From: Amycolatopsis pithecellobii
GTDB taxonomy: Bacteria > Actinomycetota > Actinomycetes > Mycobacteriales > Pseudonocardiaceae
Reading direction: 5' to 3'
Length of the DNA stretch: 64,000 nucleotides
Assembly: GCF_009707865.1 (NCBI RefSeq)
Contig: NZ_WMBA01000005.1
Coordinates: forward strand, 1-64,000
The position numbers were made by a program, and so were the translations under genes. The notes under the pieces were generated by a model, which ran no database searches, had not been told where the DNA came from, and was given only the letters and a program-made list of their open reading frames with translations. The first letter of the stretch is position 1. The number at the start of each line of letters is the position of its first letter. Positions 7,925 to 16,998 of the stretch are shown piece after piece.

Positions 7925-10174
7925 TCAGTCGGCCGGTCCGTCCGGCGTGAAGGACCGCAGCCGCAGGCTGTTGGACACCACCAGCACCGAGGACAGGGAC
8001 ATGGCGGCGCCCGCGATCAACGGGTTGAGCAAACCGAAAGCGGCCAGCGGCAGTGCGGCGACGTTGTAGCCGAACGCCCACGCGAGGTTGCCGCGGATGA
8101 TCCGCAGCGTGCCCTCGGCCAGCCTGATCGCGTCCGGGACGACGCGCAGATCGTCCCGCACCAGCACCAGGTCGGCCGAGCGCAGCGCAATATCGCTGCC
8201 GCGGGCCATCGCCATGCCCAGGTCCGCCGCGGCCAGCGCGGGCCCGTCGTTGATCCCGTCGCCGACCATGGCGACCCGGGTGCCGGTGGCCCGCAACGCC
8301 TCGATCTCCCGCGCTTTCTCCGCGGGCAGCACCCCGGCGCGGACCTCGTCGATTCCGATCTCGGCGCCGACAGCCCTCGCCGCGATCTCGTGGTCGCCCG
8401 TGAGCAGCACCGTCCGCAGTCCACGGGCGCGCAGCGCGGCGACCGCCGCGGCGGCGGAGGGCTTGACCACGTCCCGCACTTCGACCAGCCCGGCCACCTC
8501 GCCGTCGACCGCGACGAGCACCGGCACCGCACCGGCCGCATGGGCGGCGTCCACCTGTGCGGCGAACTCACCGGAGATCGCGACCGCGCGTTCGCCGAAC
8601 AATCGAGGGCTGCCGACGAGGACGGCGTGACCGTCCACAATGGCCTCTGCACCCAAACCGGGCAGCGCGGTGAACGCGGTGATTTCCGGCAACTCCGCCA
8701 ATTCCGCCCGCGCCGCTTCGACCACGGCCGCCGCGATCGCGTGCTCGGAACCCGATTCGGCAGCACCGGCGAACCACAGGAGCTCACCACGACTGCGCCC
8801 GGCCGCCGGGTGGCAGGTGGTCACGGTCATCCGGCCGGTGGTCACGGTGCCGGTCTTGTCGAGCACGACGGTGTCGATCCGGCGGGCCGCCTCCAGCGCG
8901 TCCGGGCCCTTGATCAGGATGCCCAGCTGCGCGCCGCGACCGACCCCGGCCATCAGCGCGGTCGGGGTGGCCAGCCCGAGCGCGCACGGGCAGGCGATGA
9001 TCAGTACCGAGACCGCGGCGGTGAACGCGTCCCGGACCGGGTGCCCGGTCAGCAGCCAGCCGCCGAGCGTGAGCAGCGCCAGCGTGAGCACCACCGGAAC
9101 GAACACCGCGCAGATCCGGTCGACCAGCCGCTGCACCGACGCCTTGCGCGCCTGCGCCCGCTCGGCGAGCGCGGTCATCTGCGCGAGCTGAGTGTGGGAA
9201 CCGACCGCCGTCGCGCGCACCACCAGCCTTCCGTCGCGGTTCACGGACGCACCGATCACCCGGTCACCCGGCGCCGCTTCCGCCGGCACGGGCTCACCGG
9301 TGACCGCACTGACATCCACGGTGGATGATCCACTGTGGACGGTCCCGTCGGCGGCGAGCACCTCACCGGGCTTCACCACGAACAGGTCACCGACGGCCAA
9401 CTCCCCCACCGGAACCATTTGTTCGCTGCCGTCACGCAGGACTCGCACTTCTTTCGCGGCGAGCGCATCGAGCGCCGCAAGCAGGCCCGCGGCGTTGCGC
9501 CTCGACCGGCTCTCGAAATAGCGGCCGGCGAGCAGGAAGGTCGTCACACCGGCGGCGACATCGAGGTAGATCGCGTCCGCGCCGGCCGCCGTCGAGCCGA
9601 ACCCGACCCAGTAGCCGGGCTCGTGCCCGCCGAACACCGTCGCCCAGGCGGACCAGGCAAACGAAGCCAGCACCCCCAACGAAACCAGAGTGTCCATAGT
9701 GGACGAAAAGTGTCGCAGGTTCCGTACCGTGGCGCGGTGGAACGGCCACGCGGCCCAGAACACCACCGGCGCCGCGAGCCCGAAGCACAGCAGCTGCCAG
9801 CCCGGGAATCGCAGCGACGGCACCAAAGCCAGCGTGATGGACAGATCGCCCAACGGCACCGCCAGCACGGCCGCGACGATCAGGCGGCGCCGCAGATCGC
9901 GCACCCGCCGCAGTGTCAGATCCTCGTCGTCGTCCGCCCCGCGGACACGGGCACCGTAGCCCGCCTTGCGGATCCGCTCGACCAGCACCTCGTCGCCGAG
10001 CCCGGCGGGCACCTGCACGGTGGCACGCTCGGTCGCATAGTTGACCGAAGCCCGGACTCCGTCGAGCTTGTTCAAGGTGCGTTCGACGCGCGCCGAGCAG
10101 GCGGCGCAGGTCATCCCGGTCACGGCCAGCTCGATCGTATGGACCTCCCCGGTGACCGGGGCCGCGGCTGTCAT
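7925..10174 (-). CDS. copA: Copper-exporting P1B-type ATPase
   Basis: 749 aa. One N-terminal heavy-metal domain carries GMTCAAC (Cys23, Cys26). Eight membrane helices are expected, with the CPC metal site in IACPCALGLATP, the phosphorylation motif DKTGT and the hinge GDGINDGPAL. The late-membrane residues YN and MSLSS are the Cu+ (P1B-1) signature. The nucleotide-domain motif usually written SEHP reads SEHA here, so the conserved HP dipeptide is lost. The ATG at 10174 has AAGGAG upstream. It sits 21 bp behind a CopD-CtaG gene in one operon for copper export and cuproenzyme supply at the membrane. No CopZ or CsoR gene is adjacent. Confidence 0.93.
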   Translation of the reverse strand: MTAAAPVTGEVHTIELAVTGMTCAACSARVERTLNKLDGVRASVNYATERATVQVPAGLGDEVLVERIRKAGYGARVRGADDDEDLTLRRVRDLRRRLIVAAVLAVPLGDLSITLALVPSLRFPGWQLLCFGLAAPVVFWAAWPFHRATVRNLRHFSSTMDTLVSLGVLASFAWSAWATVFGGHEPGYWVGFGSTAAGADAIYLDVAAGVTTFLLAGRYFESRSRRNAAGLLAALDALAAKEVRVLRDGSEQMVPVGELAVGDLFVVKPGEVLAADGTVHSGSSTVDVSAVTGEPVPAEAAPGDRVIGASVNRDGRLVVRATAVGSHTQLAQMTALAERAQARKASVQRLVDRICAVFVPVVLTLALLTLGGWLLTGHPVRDAFTAAVSVLIIACPCALGLATPTALMAGVGRGAQLGILIKGPDALEAARRIDTVVLDKTGTVTTGRMTVTTCHPAAGRSRGELLWFAGAAESGSEHAIAAAVVEAARAELAELPEITAFTALPGLGAEAIVDGHAVLVGSPRLFGERAVAISGEFAAQVDAAHAAGAVPVLVAVDGEVAGLVEVRDVVKPSAAAAVAALRARGLRTVLLTGDHEIAARAVGAEIGIDEVRAGVLPAEKAREIEALRATGTRVAMVGDGINDGPALAAADLGMAMARGSDIALRSADLVLVRDDLRVVPDAIRLAEGTLRIIRGNLAWAFGYNVAALPLAAFGLLNPLIAGAAMSLSSVLVVSNSLRLRSFTPDGPAD

Positions 10175-10195
10175 GCGCAATCTCCTTATCAGATA

Positions 10196-12151
10196 TCAGG
10201 TTCGGCGTGCCGTGAGTTCGGCGAGCATGGCGTTGTACGCGTCAAGTTCGGCGTCGCCGCCACGATCGGCACGCCGGGCGCGGCGTTCGTCGTCACGCGC
10301 CCACTGCACCAGCAGGGCGACGACCATGACGATCATCGGGATCTCGCCGCCCGCCCAGGCGATGCCACCGCCGAGCCGCTGGTCGGCGAGGAGGTCGCCG
10401 GCCCATGGTAACGCGAGGTAGTGATAGTAGGTGCCGGCCAGGACGGTCTGATTGTTTATCAGGATCACGCCGAAAAAGGCGTGGAACGGCATGACCGCGA
10501 AGAGCATGCCGAGGCGTGCCAGGTGTGGAAGCCGGCGCGGGGTCCGGTCGGTCCCGATCACGACCCACGCGAACAGGTAGCCCGACACCAGAAAATGCGC
10601 CTTCATCAGCTCGTGCGCCCAGTGATAAAGCATCATTTCGCCGAACAGGCCGGAAAAGTACAGCGCGTAGAACGATCCGGCGAACAGCACGGCGGCCACC
10701 GCGGGATGCGCGAAGAACCGCGTCACCGGGGCCTGCACCATCGAGGCCACCCACTCCCGCGCGCCGGGGATGTCGCCGTGCGCGGGCAAGGCACGCAGCG
10801 CGAGGGTGACCGGTCCGCCGAGCACCAGCAGCACCGGCGCGCCCATGTTGAGCGCCATGTGCGTGACCATGTGCAGGCTGAACGTCCCCGGCGAGTAGAC
10901 CCCCAGCCCCGAGGAGGTCGCCACGAGCACGACCGCCCAGCCCGCGAGCCAGGCGGCTGTCCGGCCGGGCGGCCAGTGATCGCCGCGGCGGCGCAGCCGC
11001 CGGACCCCGAGCAGATAGCCCGTCCCCGCGATCAGCGCGGCGGGCGCGAACAGCAGGTCCGGCCGCCAGTCCAGGACCAGGCGGGCGAGGGTCTGCGGCG
11101 CTTCGAGGCCATAGCCGAGGATCGTCTCGTGCACGGTTGCCGGGTGATTCGCGAACGCGGGCGGGACGAGCACGGTCAGCGCCGCCGAGCCGCCGGTCCC
11201 CAGCGCCAGCAGCACCAGCTCGGCCGCGACGAGCTTGGGCCCGCTCCGGCGACGACGCCAAGCCGCGACGGCGAACCCGGCGGCGAGCAGCAGAGCCGTC
11301 TCGATCGCGAGGACGAGGCCGTACCGGCTGAGCAGACCGTCCGGCCGGGCAAGGACCAATCCGGCTACCACGCCCGACACGGTGACCACCACGAAGCAGG
11401 TCGACGAAAGACGGTGATAGCGGCGCAAAACGAGGTCCGGCACGGCGGTTTTCCGGCGCAGCCGGGCGGATAACGCCACGAGCGCACCGAGCCAGGCGCT
11501 CGCGGCGGGCACGTGCCAGAACATCGCGCTGGTCGCCAGGTCGTGCCCGGCACCGACCGACGCGTGCCCGGCGGCGGCCAACGGCAGCAACCCCGCTCCG
11601 GCGGCCACCGTCGCCCCGACCACCGTCCGCCAGGTCATCGCGGGCCAGGCCAGTGCCACGGTGACCGCGGCCGCGAAAACGGTGCACAGCCAGGCTTTCG
11701 GCTCTTCCGCCGCACTCAACGTGGGCAGGAATACTTCGGGCCGCAGCATGTGTGAGACCGGAAGGCCGGAGGCGACCGCGGCCGAAAACGGGACGGCGAG
11801 GACCGCCGCGGCCAGCCAGCAGATGCCACAGCCGGCGGCGAACCTGTTCGCCGCGAACGCGTCGGCGGACAGTGCGCCGCCGCGCCGCCCAAGCGCGACG
11901 AACGCGGCGAACACCAGACCCCCGAAACACCCGGTGGCCGCGGCGTCGGCGACGAACCGCACGACGGCGAACCCGTAGGTGGTCAGCGCTCCGGGATCGG
12001 AATTTCCCAGTGGCGCATACACATCGCCCGCGGTTGCGACAACGAGCAGCACCAGGGCCAGCCCGGCCGCCACCGCCGTCACGACCACGGCGCGCAGCCG
12101 AGAACTCGTCACCTCAACGGTGTCGGACAGCGCCCGCCAGAAGTTCCCCAT
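10196..12151 (-). CDS. CopD-CtaG fusion membrane protein (copper / cytochrome oxidase assembly)
   Basis: About 651 aa and strongly hydrophobic, with roughly 14 predicted membrane segments. The first half (to about residue 310) resembles CopD copper-resistance proteins, with heme/copper-type His positions such as AAGHASVGAGHD. The second half is a caa3-type CtaG domain (SLHMVTHMALNMGAP, later FHAFFGV). This two-domain arrangement is common in actinobacteria and is thought to move copper across the membrane for oxidase assembly. Start choice is soft: ATG 12151 or GTG 12166, neither with a strong ribosome site. Operon with the copper ATPase downstream. Confidence 0.88.
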   Translation of the reverse strand: MGNFWRALSDTVEVTSSRLRAVVVTAVAAGLALVLLVVATAGDVYAPLGNSDPGALTTYGFAVVRFVADAAATGCFGGLVFAAFVALGRRGGALSADAFAANRFAAGCGICWLAAAVLAVPFSAAVASGLPVSHMLRPEVFLPTLSAAEEPKAWLCTVFAAAVTVALAWPAMTWRTVVGATVAAGAGLLPLAAAGHASVGAGHDLATSAMFWHVPAASAWLGALVALSARLRRKTAVPDLVLRRYHRLSSTCFVVVTVSGVVAGLVLARPDGLLSRYGLVLAIETALLLAAGFAVAAWRRRRSGPKLVAAELVLLALGTGGSAALTVLVPPAFANHPATVHETILGYGLEAPQTLARLVLDWRPDLLFAPAALIAGTGYLLGVRRLRRRGDHWPPGRTAAWLAGWAVVLVATSSGLGVYSPGTFSLHMVTHMALNMGAPVLLVLGGPVTLALRALPAHGDIPGAREWVASMVQAPVTRFFAHPAVAAVLFAGSFYALYFSGLFGEMMLYHWAHELMKAHFLVSGYLFAWVVIGTDRTPRRLPHLARLGMLFAVMPFHAFFGVILINNQTVLAGTYYHYLALPWAGDLLADQRLGGGIAWAGGEIPMIVMVVALLVQWARDDERRARRADRGGDAELDAYNAMLAELTARRT

Positions 12152-12526
12152 TGTGAAGCAGGGCACTCAGACGTGTTTCATGACCTACGTGCGTGCGTGG
12201 TGGACGACCTCTGGCCGCAGTTCGCCGCGGTCACGCATGCGCGTCAGCCCCGACCTGATGGGCGATTCCCAGCCGTCGAAGGCTCCGGCGAGATCGGCCC
12301 GCGTCGAAGGGCCGCCCCCTCCGTGATGGAATATCACATTCCCCGGCGCCAGGATGCGTAGGGTGAAACAGCCTCGGCCGACACCCACGCCGCTTGCGCG
12401 CGGAGCCGCCTCGATCGCGCATCATTTCCCGCGACCTGCCTGGTCCCTTGTCGACTGTCGCGAGTGGACGGTGCAGGTGGCCGGGAAGCCCTGGCTGGGC
12501 AACCCGGCCACACAGCTCTCAGGCCG
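12152..12526. other. Gene-free interval of 375 bp
   Basis: No convincing gene. Short open frames here are ordinary GC-bias frames without ribosome sites. The one structured element is an interlocked inverted repeat at 12323-12342, where GTGAT/ATCAC and GGAAT/ATTCC arms overlap. It lies upstream of the copper operon and downstream of the I36 gene, so a role as a metal-responsive operator is possible but unproven. Confidence 0.5.
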
Positions 12527-13003
12527 TCACTGGTACCAGCTCAGTGAGGCGTTCTCGTTGTAGGTGTTCTGGAGGTTCTGGCAGGGTGTCGACGGCGCGA
12601 TGTTGTCGTAGCTGCCCTTCTGCCCCGAGTTGAACCAGATCCGGGCGGTCCAGTCACCATCGCGGTTACGGGCCGAGGCGGCGTTGTTCTTCACCGGCTG
12701 GCCCTTGCCCGCCCCGCTCGAGCGGAACGTGTAGCCGGCGAAGTCGTCGACCCACCCGCCGAAGTCGGCGAACGATCCCTGGCAGTTGCTGTTGTAGTAC
12801 AGGCAGACCTCGCCGACCTCGCACACCCCGTTGTACGAGGTGTACTGCACGGAGAGTTTGCCGTTCGGCTGTGCCGGCTGGACCTGTGCCGGCTGGACCT
12901 GTGCCGCTGGGGTCGGTGCCGGCTGTGCGTGCGCCGCCGTACCGCCGATCAGCCCCAACCCCGCCACGACCGTGGCGACCAGAACACCTGCGAACCTTCG
13001 CAT
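12527..13003 (-). CDS. Secreted peptidase inhibitor I36-like protein
   Basis: 158 aa. A clear signal peptide (MRRFAGVLVATVVAGLGLIG, cleavage near AHA at about residue 26) is followed by a short Gln/Pro/Ala-rich linker with repeated VQPAQ. The core resembles the I36 (SMPI-like) fold, with paired Cys in CEVGEVCLYYNSNCQGS and a late Cys in TPCQNL, suggesting two disulfides. I36 members inhibit metalloproteases, but many family proteins are only structurally related. AAGGGG precedes the ATG. It lies 38 bp after an NlpC/P60 gene, so the two exported proteins may be co-expressed. Confidence 0.82.
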   Translation of the reverse strand: MRRFAGVLVATVVAGLGLIGGTAAHAQPAPTPAAQVQPAQVQPAQPNGKLSVQYTSYNGVCEVGEVCLYYNSNCQGSFADFGGWVDDFAGYTFRSSGAGKGQPVKNNAASARNRDGDWTARIWFNSGQKGSYDNIAPSTPCQNLQNTYNENASLSWYQ

Positions 13004-13041
13004 GAGCGTGCACCCCTTCTGTTGTTTCGGATTTCCGTGGA

Positions 13042-14142
13042 TCAGCCGAGAATTCGGCGGACAGTGGTCAGCGGTTGACCATGCGAACCGAGGCTCGCGA
13101 CGTGCACGCTGCTGGTGTCGCGTGGCGGCGCGGCTTCGAGGATCCGGTCGTCGCCAAGGTAGATCGCCACATGAGTGGTCGTCGACGGATCGTCGGCGTC
13201 CGGGCCCCAGAACACCAGGTCGCCGGGCGCGCGCTGGGCAAGCGCAACGGCGCGCCCCTGCTGATACTGCGGGCCGGTCCAGCTGCCGATGTCGATACCG
13301 GCGCCGGCCCAGTACGCGTACAGCGTCAGGCCGGAGCAGTCGAACCCGAACCGGTCGTAGTCGTCGCCCTCCGCCGGATCGCCGTCGGGATAGTGGTGGA
13401 TCCCCGACGACGGGCCACCTTTACCGCCCGCGCCCCACGCGTAGGTCAGGCCCTTGCCCAGCTGCGAGGTGGCGGCGTCGAGCACCCGGGTGAGCTTTTC
13501 GGCGGTGGTTCCGGTGGACGGGCCGGCGGGGCCGGTGTTGCGGCCGTGCACGCCGGAGCCGTGACCTTCGATGCCGTCGGTGTCGCAGCGGGGCAGGCCG
13601 GCGACGAACCCGTCGGTGCCGGTGCTCACGTACGTGTCCGGAACCCAGAGGCCATCGCCGGTGTGGTCCCAGATCATGCCGTTGCCGGTGGCGGCCTGGC
13701 AGTCGATCGTGATCTGCTGCCCGGCCCGGTACCTGTCCGGTACCGAGCCGGGCGCGTCGGCGGCGTCCCCCTTGTGCAGCCGCCCGTTGAGGTCGACCCG
13801 GGCCGGAAACGCCTGTGGGATCCGGCATTCCGGCATGACCATCCCCGTCGAGCCCGTCAGGACATACGCATCCGGCACCCACAGACCGTCCGTGGTGAGG
13901 TCCCAGATGTCGCTGCCGCCGTAGCCGGGCCCCCGCTGCTGGCAGACCAGGTCGACATCGCTGCCGGCCGGGTACAGGTCGGCGACCCGTTTCGTGCCCA
14001 CCGGCACGTCCGGGTCCTTCACGGTGCGGCCGTCCAGCGTGGTCTTGACCGGATACGACTCCGCGGCCCATGCCGTGCCTGTGCCCAGCAATGGCATGAC
14101 GCCGACGACACAGGCCAGCGCTACGCCCAGCCCCCGTTTCAT
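13042..14142 (-). CDS. Secreted NlpC/P60 peptidoglycan hydrolase-like protein
   Basis: 366 aa with a signal peptide (cleavage near AWA, residue 26). Two tandem repeats of about 70 residues follow, each ending in a GLWVPDAYV/GLWVPDTYV motif, resembling small SH3-like wall-binding modules. The C-terminal NlpC/P60 domain has the catalytic Cys in FDCSGLT and the His in TTHVAIYLG. Such enzymes cleave stem-peptide bonds in peptidoglycan. GGGGGAG lies before the ATG. It is divergent from a membrane-anchored HTH gene and upstream of the I36-like gene. Confidence 0.88.
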   Translation of the reverse strand: MKRGLGVALACVVGVMPLLGTGTAWAAESYPVKTTLDGRTVKDPDVPVGTKRVADLYPAGSDVDLVCQQRGPGYGGSDIWDLTTDGLWVPDAYVLTGSTGMVMPECRIPQAFPARVDLNGRLHKGDAADAPGSVPDRYRAGQQITIDCQAATGNGMIWDHTGDGLWVPDTYVSTGTDGFVAGLPRCDTDGIEGHGSGVHGRNTGPAGPSTGTTAEKLTRVLDAATSQLGKGLTYAWGAGGKGGPSSGIHHYPDGDPAEGDDYDRFGFDCSGLTLYAYWAGAGIDIGSWTGPQYQQGRAVALAQRAPGDLVFWGPDADDPSTTTHVAIYLGDDRILEAAPPRDTSSVHVASLGSHGQPLTTVRRILG

Positions 14143-14380
14143 GGTGACTCCCCCATGGAATCCGGCCGGATGTCACCCGGCGCCCCCGAGAAGCCCATCT
14201 TCGGGCCCGGATTCGTTGGCTGGTATGCCTGTCCGCCCTGGTCAATCACGGCCAGTCAATCAGCCAACCGGCACAGCGCCACCGTCCGACGCGGGCAATC
14301 CGCTGGCGCTGGAGGAAAGTGCCGCGTAGTAAGGAATATGACCGCAGCATTGCTCGTGACGGCAGAGGCAGGAAAACTGG

Positions 14381-15520
14381 ATGGCTCGTCGCCCGCGACC
14401 CGTCGACCCGACCGCCGGACCAGTCCAGGCATTCGCGCACGACTTGCGGAACCTGCGGGAGAAGGCGGGCAGCCCGACGTACCGGGCATTGGCGCACCGG
14501 GCGGGTTACAGCGCGGCCACACTGTCCGAGGCCGCGCGTGGCCAGCGCCGGCCGAGCCTCGACGTCACCCTGGCGTTCGTCGGCGCGTGTGGCGGTGACG
14601 TCGACGAGTGGCGGCTGCGGTGGCATGACCTCGCCGCCGAGACGAGCACCGAACCGACGCGGGCGCCCGATCCCCAGTCCCCCAAGGCTTCCGGGCCGCC
14701 GTCGCCGCCTGAGTCGCCTGCGCCGCAACGGGCTCGTCCACGGCGGTGGCCACGGCGACGCGTTCTCGTCGTCGTGGCGGTGGTTCTGGTCGTGCTGGCC
14801 AGTGGTCTGGTCCTCGTCCCGCGGATCTGGTTCCCGGCCGGCTCCCAGCAGGCCGGCTGCCCCGGCGCCGAGCCGGGGGCCTTCACGGGGCTGACGTACA
14901 CGTTCACCAGAGTGCGTGCCGCGGCTGCGCTGTCCGCTCCCGTCAGCCGGACCGTTCCCGCGGGCTGCACCGTCACTTTCGCCGGTTACTGCCTCGGCGA
15001 CACCGTGATGGACGAGACCTCGGGCACCCCGGACACCCGCTGGTTCATCCTGCCCGGCGGGGATGTGATGGCTTCCGGCGTCGTACACGGAAATCCGCCC
15101 CACACGCTCGGCCCGTCCTCGTGTGCCGGAAACGTCGCGCCACCCACGGCCATCCAGTTGACGGTCAGCCAGAACGGAACCGAACTACGTCTGCAGGCGA
15201 GCGGGCAGGGCATCAAGATCGTCGGCTTCACGGCGTTGCGCACCAACGACTCCGACGGCCCCCGGTGGCGGCAGCTCGCGTTCACCGCCGCGCCCGCCTT
15301 CGAAACCCACTGGCAACCGGACCGCTCCCCCACCGCGCCGGCGCCGCAGCAGAGCATCACCATCGCCGCGGTCGCCTGCCTGGGCGGCGACGGCCCCACG
15401 ACGGTGATCGACGCGCGAACACTCCAGCCGGACGACCCCGAGCACGGCACCCCCACCACCCTGTCAGCCACCGCACTGGACGCCGCGACGCGATCGGCCT
15501 GCCAGTATCCCGTTAGCTGA
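14381..15520 (+). CDS. XRE-type HTH protein with a single membrane anchor
   Basis: 379 aa. An N-terminal XRE-like HTH (YRALAHRAGYSAATLSEAARGQ) is followed by a Pro/Arg-rich linker, one transmembrane helix (VLVVVAVVLVVLASGLVLV, about residues 125-145) and a long external domain with several Cys, including CTVTFAGYC. The arrangement suggests a membrane-tethered DNA-binding or anti-sigma-like sensor. I do not recognise the outer domain. AGGAAA precedes the ATG. It is divergent from the NlpC/P60 gene, which could be its target (inference). Confidence 0.8.
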   Translation: MARRPRPVDPTAGPVQAFAHDLRNLREKAGSPTYRALAHRAGYSAATLSEAARGQRRPSLDVTLAFVGACGGDVDEWRLRWHDLAAETSTEPTRAPDPQSPKASGPPSPPESPAPQRARPRRWPRRRVLVVVAVVLVVLASGLVLVPRIWFPAGSQQAGCPGAEPGAFTGLTYTFTRVRAAAALSAPVSRTVPAGCTVTFAGYCLGDTVMDETSGTPDTRWFILPGGDVMASGVVHGNPPHTLGPSSCAGNVAPPTAIQLTVSQNGTELRLQASGQGIKIVGFTALRTNDSDGPRWRQLAFTAAPAFETHWQPDRSPTAPAPQQSITIAAVACLGGDGPTTVIDARTLQPDDPEHGTPTTLSATALDAATRSACQYPVS

Positions 15521-15546
15521 GGGGCACCGCAGCCGGACCTGGCCCC

Positions 15547-16998
15547 TCAGGTGGCCAGTCTGAACGGGTCCCGGTCGCTGGTGGACAGGTCGATCATCGT
15601 GTTCTTCGTGCGCGTGTACTCCAGCAGTGCCTCCGTGCCGCGTTCCCGGCCGTAGCCGCTGCGTTTCGTGCCGCCGAAGGGGGCTTGGGCGGCACTCGCC
15701 CGGTAGGTGTTGATCCACACCGTGCCGGCGTCGAGGCGTTTCGCCACGCGGTGGGCGCGGCTGATGTCCCTCGTCCAGATTCCTGACGCCAGGCCATAAT
15801 CCGTGCCGTTCGCCATGGCCACCGCCGAAGGCTCGTCCGTGAAGCGCAGCACCGCCAGCACCGGGCCGAACACCTCGTGCCGCGCCAGCCGCATTTCCGG
15901 GGTCACGTCGGCGAAAACCGTGGGCCGCACGAACAAACCGTCCGCCGGGCCGCCCGCCACCATGCGTGCGCCGTCCGCGACCGCCTCGTCGATCCGCGTC
16001 AGCACCGACTCGTGCTGGGCGCGGTGCGCGATCGGGCCCATCTCGGTCGCCGGGTCCATCGGGTCGCCCAGCCGGATCGCGCCGGCCCGTTCGGCGAGCG
16101 CGGCGACCACCTCGTCGTAGATTCCGTCCTGTACCAGCAATCGCGAGCCCGCGATACAAGTCTGCCCGCCCGCGGCGAACACACCCGCCACCGCACCGAC
16201 GATCGCGCGCTCGAGATCCGCGTCGTCGAAAACGATGTTGGCCGATTTTCCGCCCAGCTCGAACACGCAGGGCACCAGGTTCGCCGCCGCGTTCGCGGCC
16301 ACCCGCCGCGCGGTGCCAGGGCCACCCGTGAAGCTGATCTTGCCGACCCGCGCGTCGGACGTGAGCGCGGTCCCGGTCTCCCCCGCCCCGGTCACGACGT
16401 TGATCACCCCGGCGGGGAAACCGATCTCGTCCACCAGCCGCGCGAACTCCAGCGTGCTCGCGCTCGCGTGCTCGGACGGCTTCACCACCGCGGTGTTCCC
16501 CGCCGCCAGCGCGGGCGCGAGCTTGTTCGCGAGCTGACTCAGCGGCGAGTTGCACGCCGTGATGAGCGCGGTGACGCCGATCGGTTCCCGCGTGGTGAAG
16601 TCGACGATCTCGTCACTGTCGAGCGGCTTCGACTCCCCCGTCAGCTTGTCCGCGTTACCGGCATGAAAATGGTAATTCCTTGCGGCGAAGGAGATCTGCG
16701 CCTTGTTCTCCCGGAACACCTTGCCGCTGTCCCGGGTTTCGATCTCCGCGAGCAGCTCCACGTTGTCCCGCAAGGCATCGGCCAGCTCATCCAGCAACCG
16801 GCCGCGTTCGACGCCGGGGGTGCGGCCCCACGCGGGTGCGGCCTGCTCCGCCGCACCGATCGCGGTCGCGACGTCGTCGGCGGTCGCCGTGGTCAGCCGC
16901 ACCCACGGCTCGCCGGAAAACGGGTCGATCGACTCGAACCCGGCGCCCGAACCCCGCCGCCACCCACCGCCGACGTACTGGTTCGTGTAGTCCTTCAC
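15547..16998 (-). CDS. Aldehyde dehydrogenase (last gene of catabolic operon)
   Basis: 483-aa NAD(P)-dependent aldehyde dehydrogenase. It has the general-base Glu in FELGGKS, the nucleophile Cys in GGQTCIAGS, the SFTGGPGTA cofactor region and the C-terminal FGGTKRSGYGRE. The GTG start at 16998 overlaps the stop of the upstream GMC oxidoreductase by 4 bp (GTGA), with GGGGAGGG upstream. It may oxidise the aldehyde made by the GMC enzyme (inference from order). It is paralogous to the other aldehyde dehydrogenase in this operon (21715-23202). Confidence 0.92.
   Translation of the reverse strand: MKDYTNQYVGGGWRRGSGAGFESIDPFSGEPWVRLTTATADDVATAIGAAEQAAPAWGRTPGVERGRLLDELADALRDNVELLAEIETRDSGKVFRENKAQISFAARNYHFHAGNADKLTGESKPLDSDEIVDFTTREPIGVTALITACNSPLSQLANKLAPALAAGNTAVVKPSEHASASTLEFARLVDEIGFPAGVINVVTGAGETGTALTSDARVGKISFTGGPGTARRVAANAAANLVPCVFELGGKSANIVFDDADLERAIVGAVAGVFAAGGQTCIAGSRLLVQDGIYDEVVAALAERAGAIRLGDPMDPATEMGPIAHRAQHESVLTRIDEAVADGARMVAGGPADGLFVRPTVFADVTPEMRLARHEVFGPVLAVLRFTDEPSAVAMANGTDYGLASGIWTRDISRAHRVAKRLDAGTVWINTYRASAAQAPFGGTKRSGYGRERGTEALLEYTRTKNTMIDLSTSDRDPFRLAT

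Noticed and set aside
12354-12563. A 69-codon open frame on the plus strand
   Set aside because: No ribosome site, overlaps the end of the I36 gene and shows no family resemblance.
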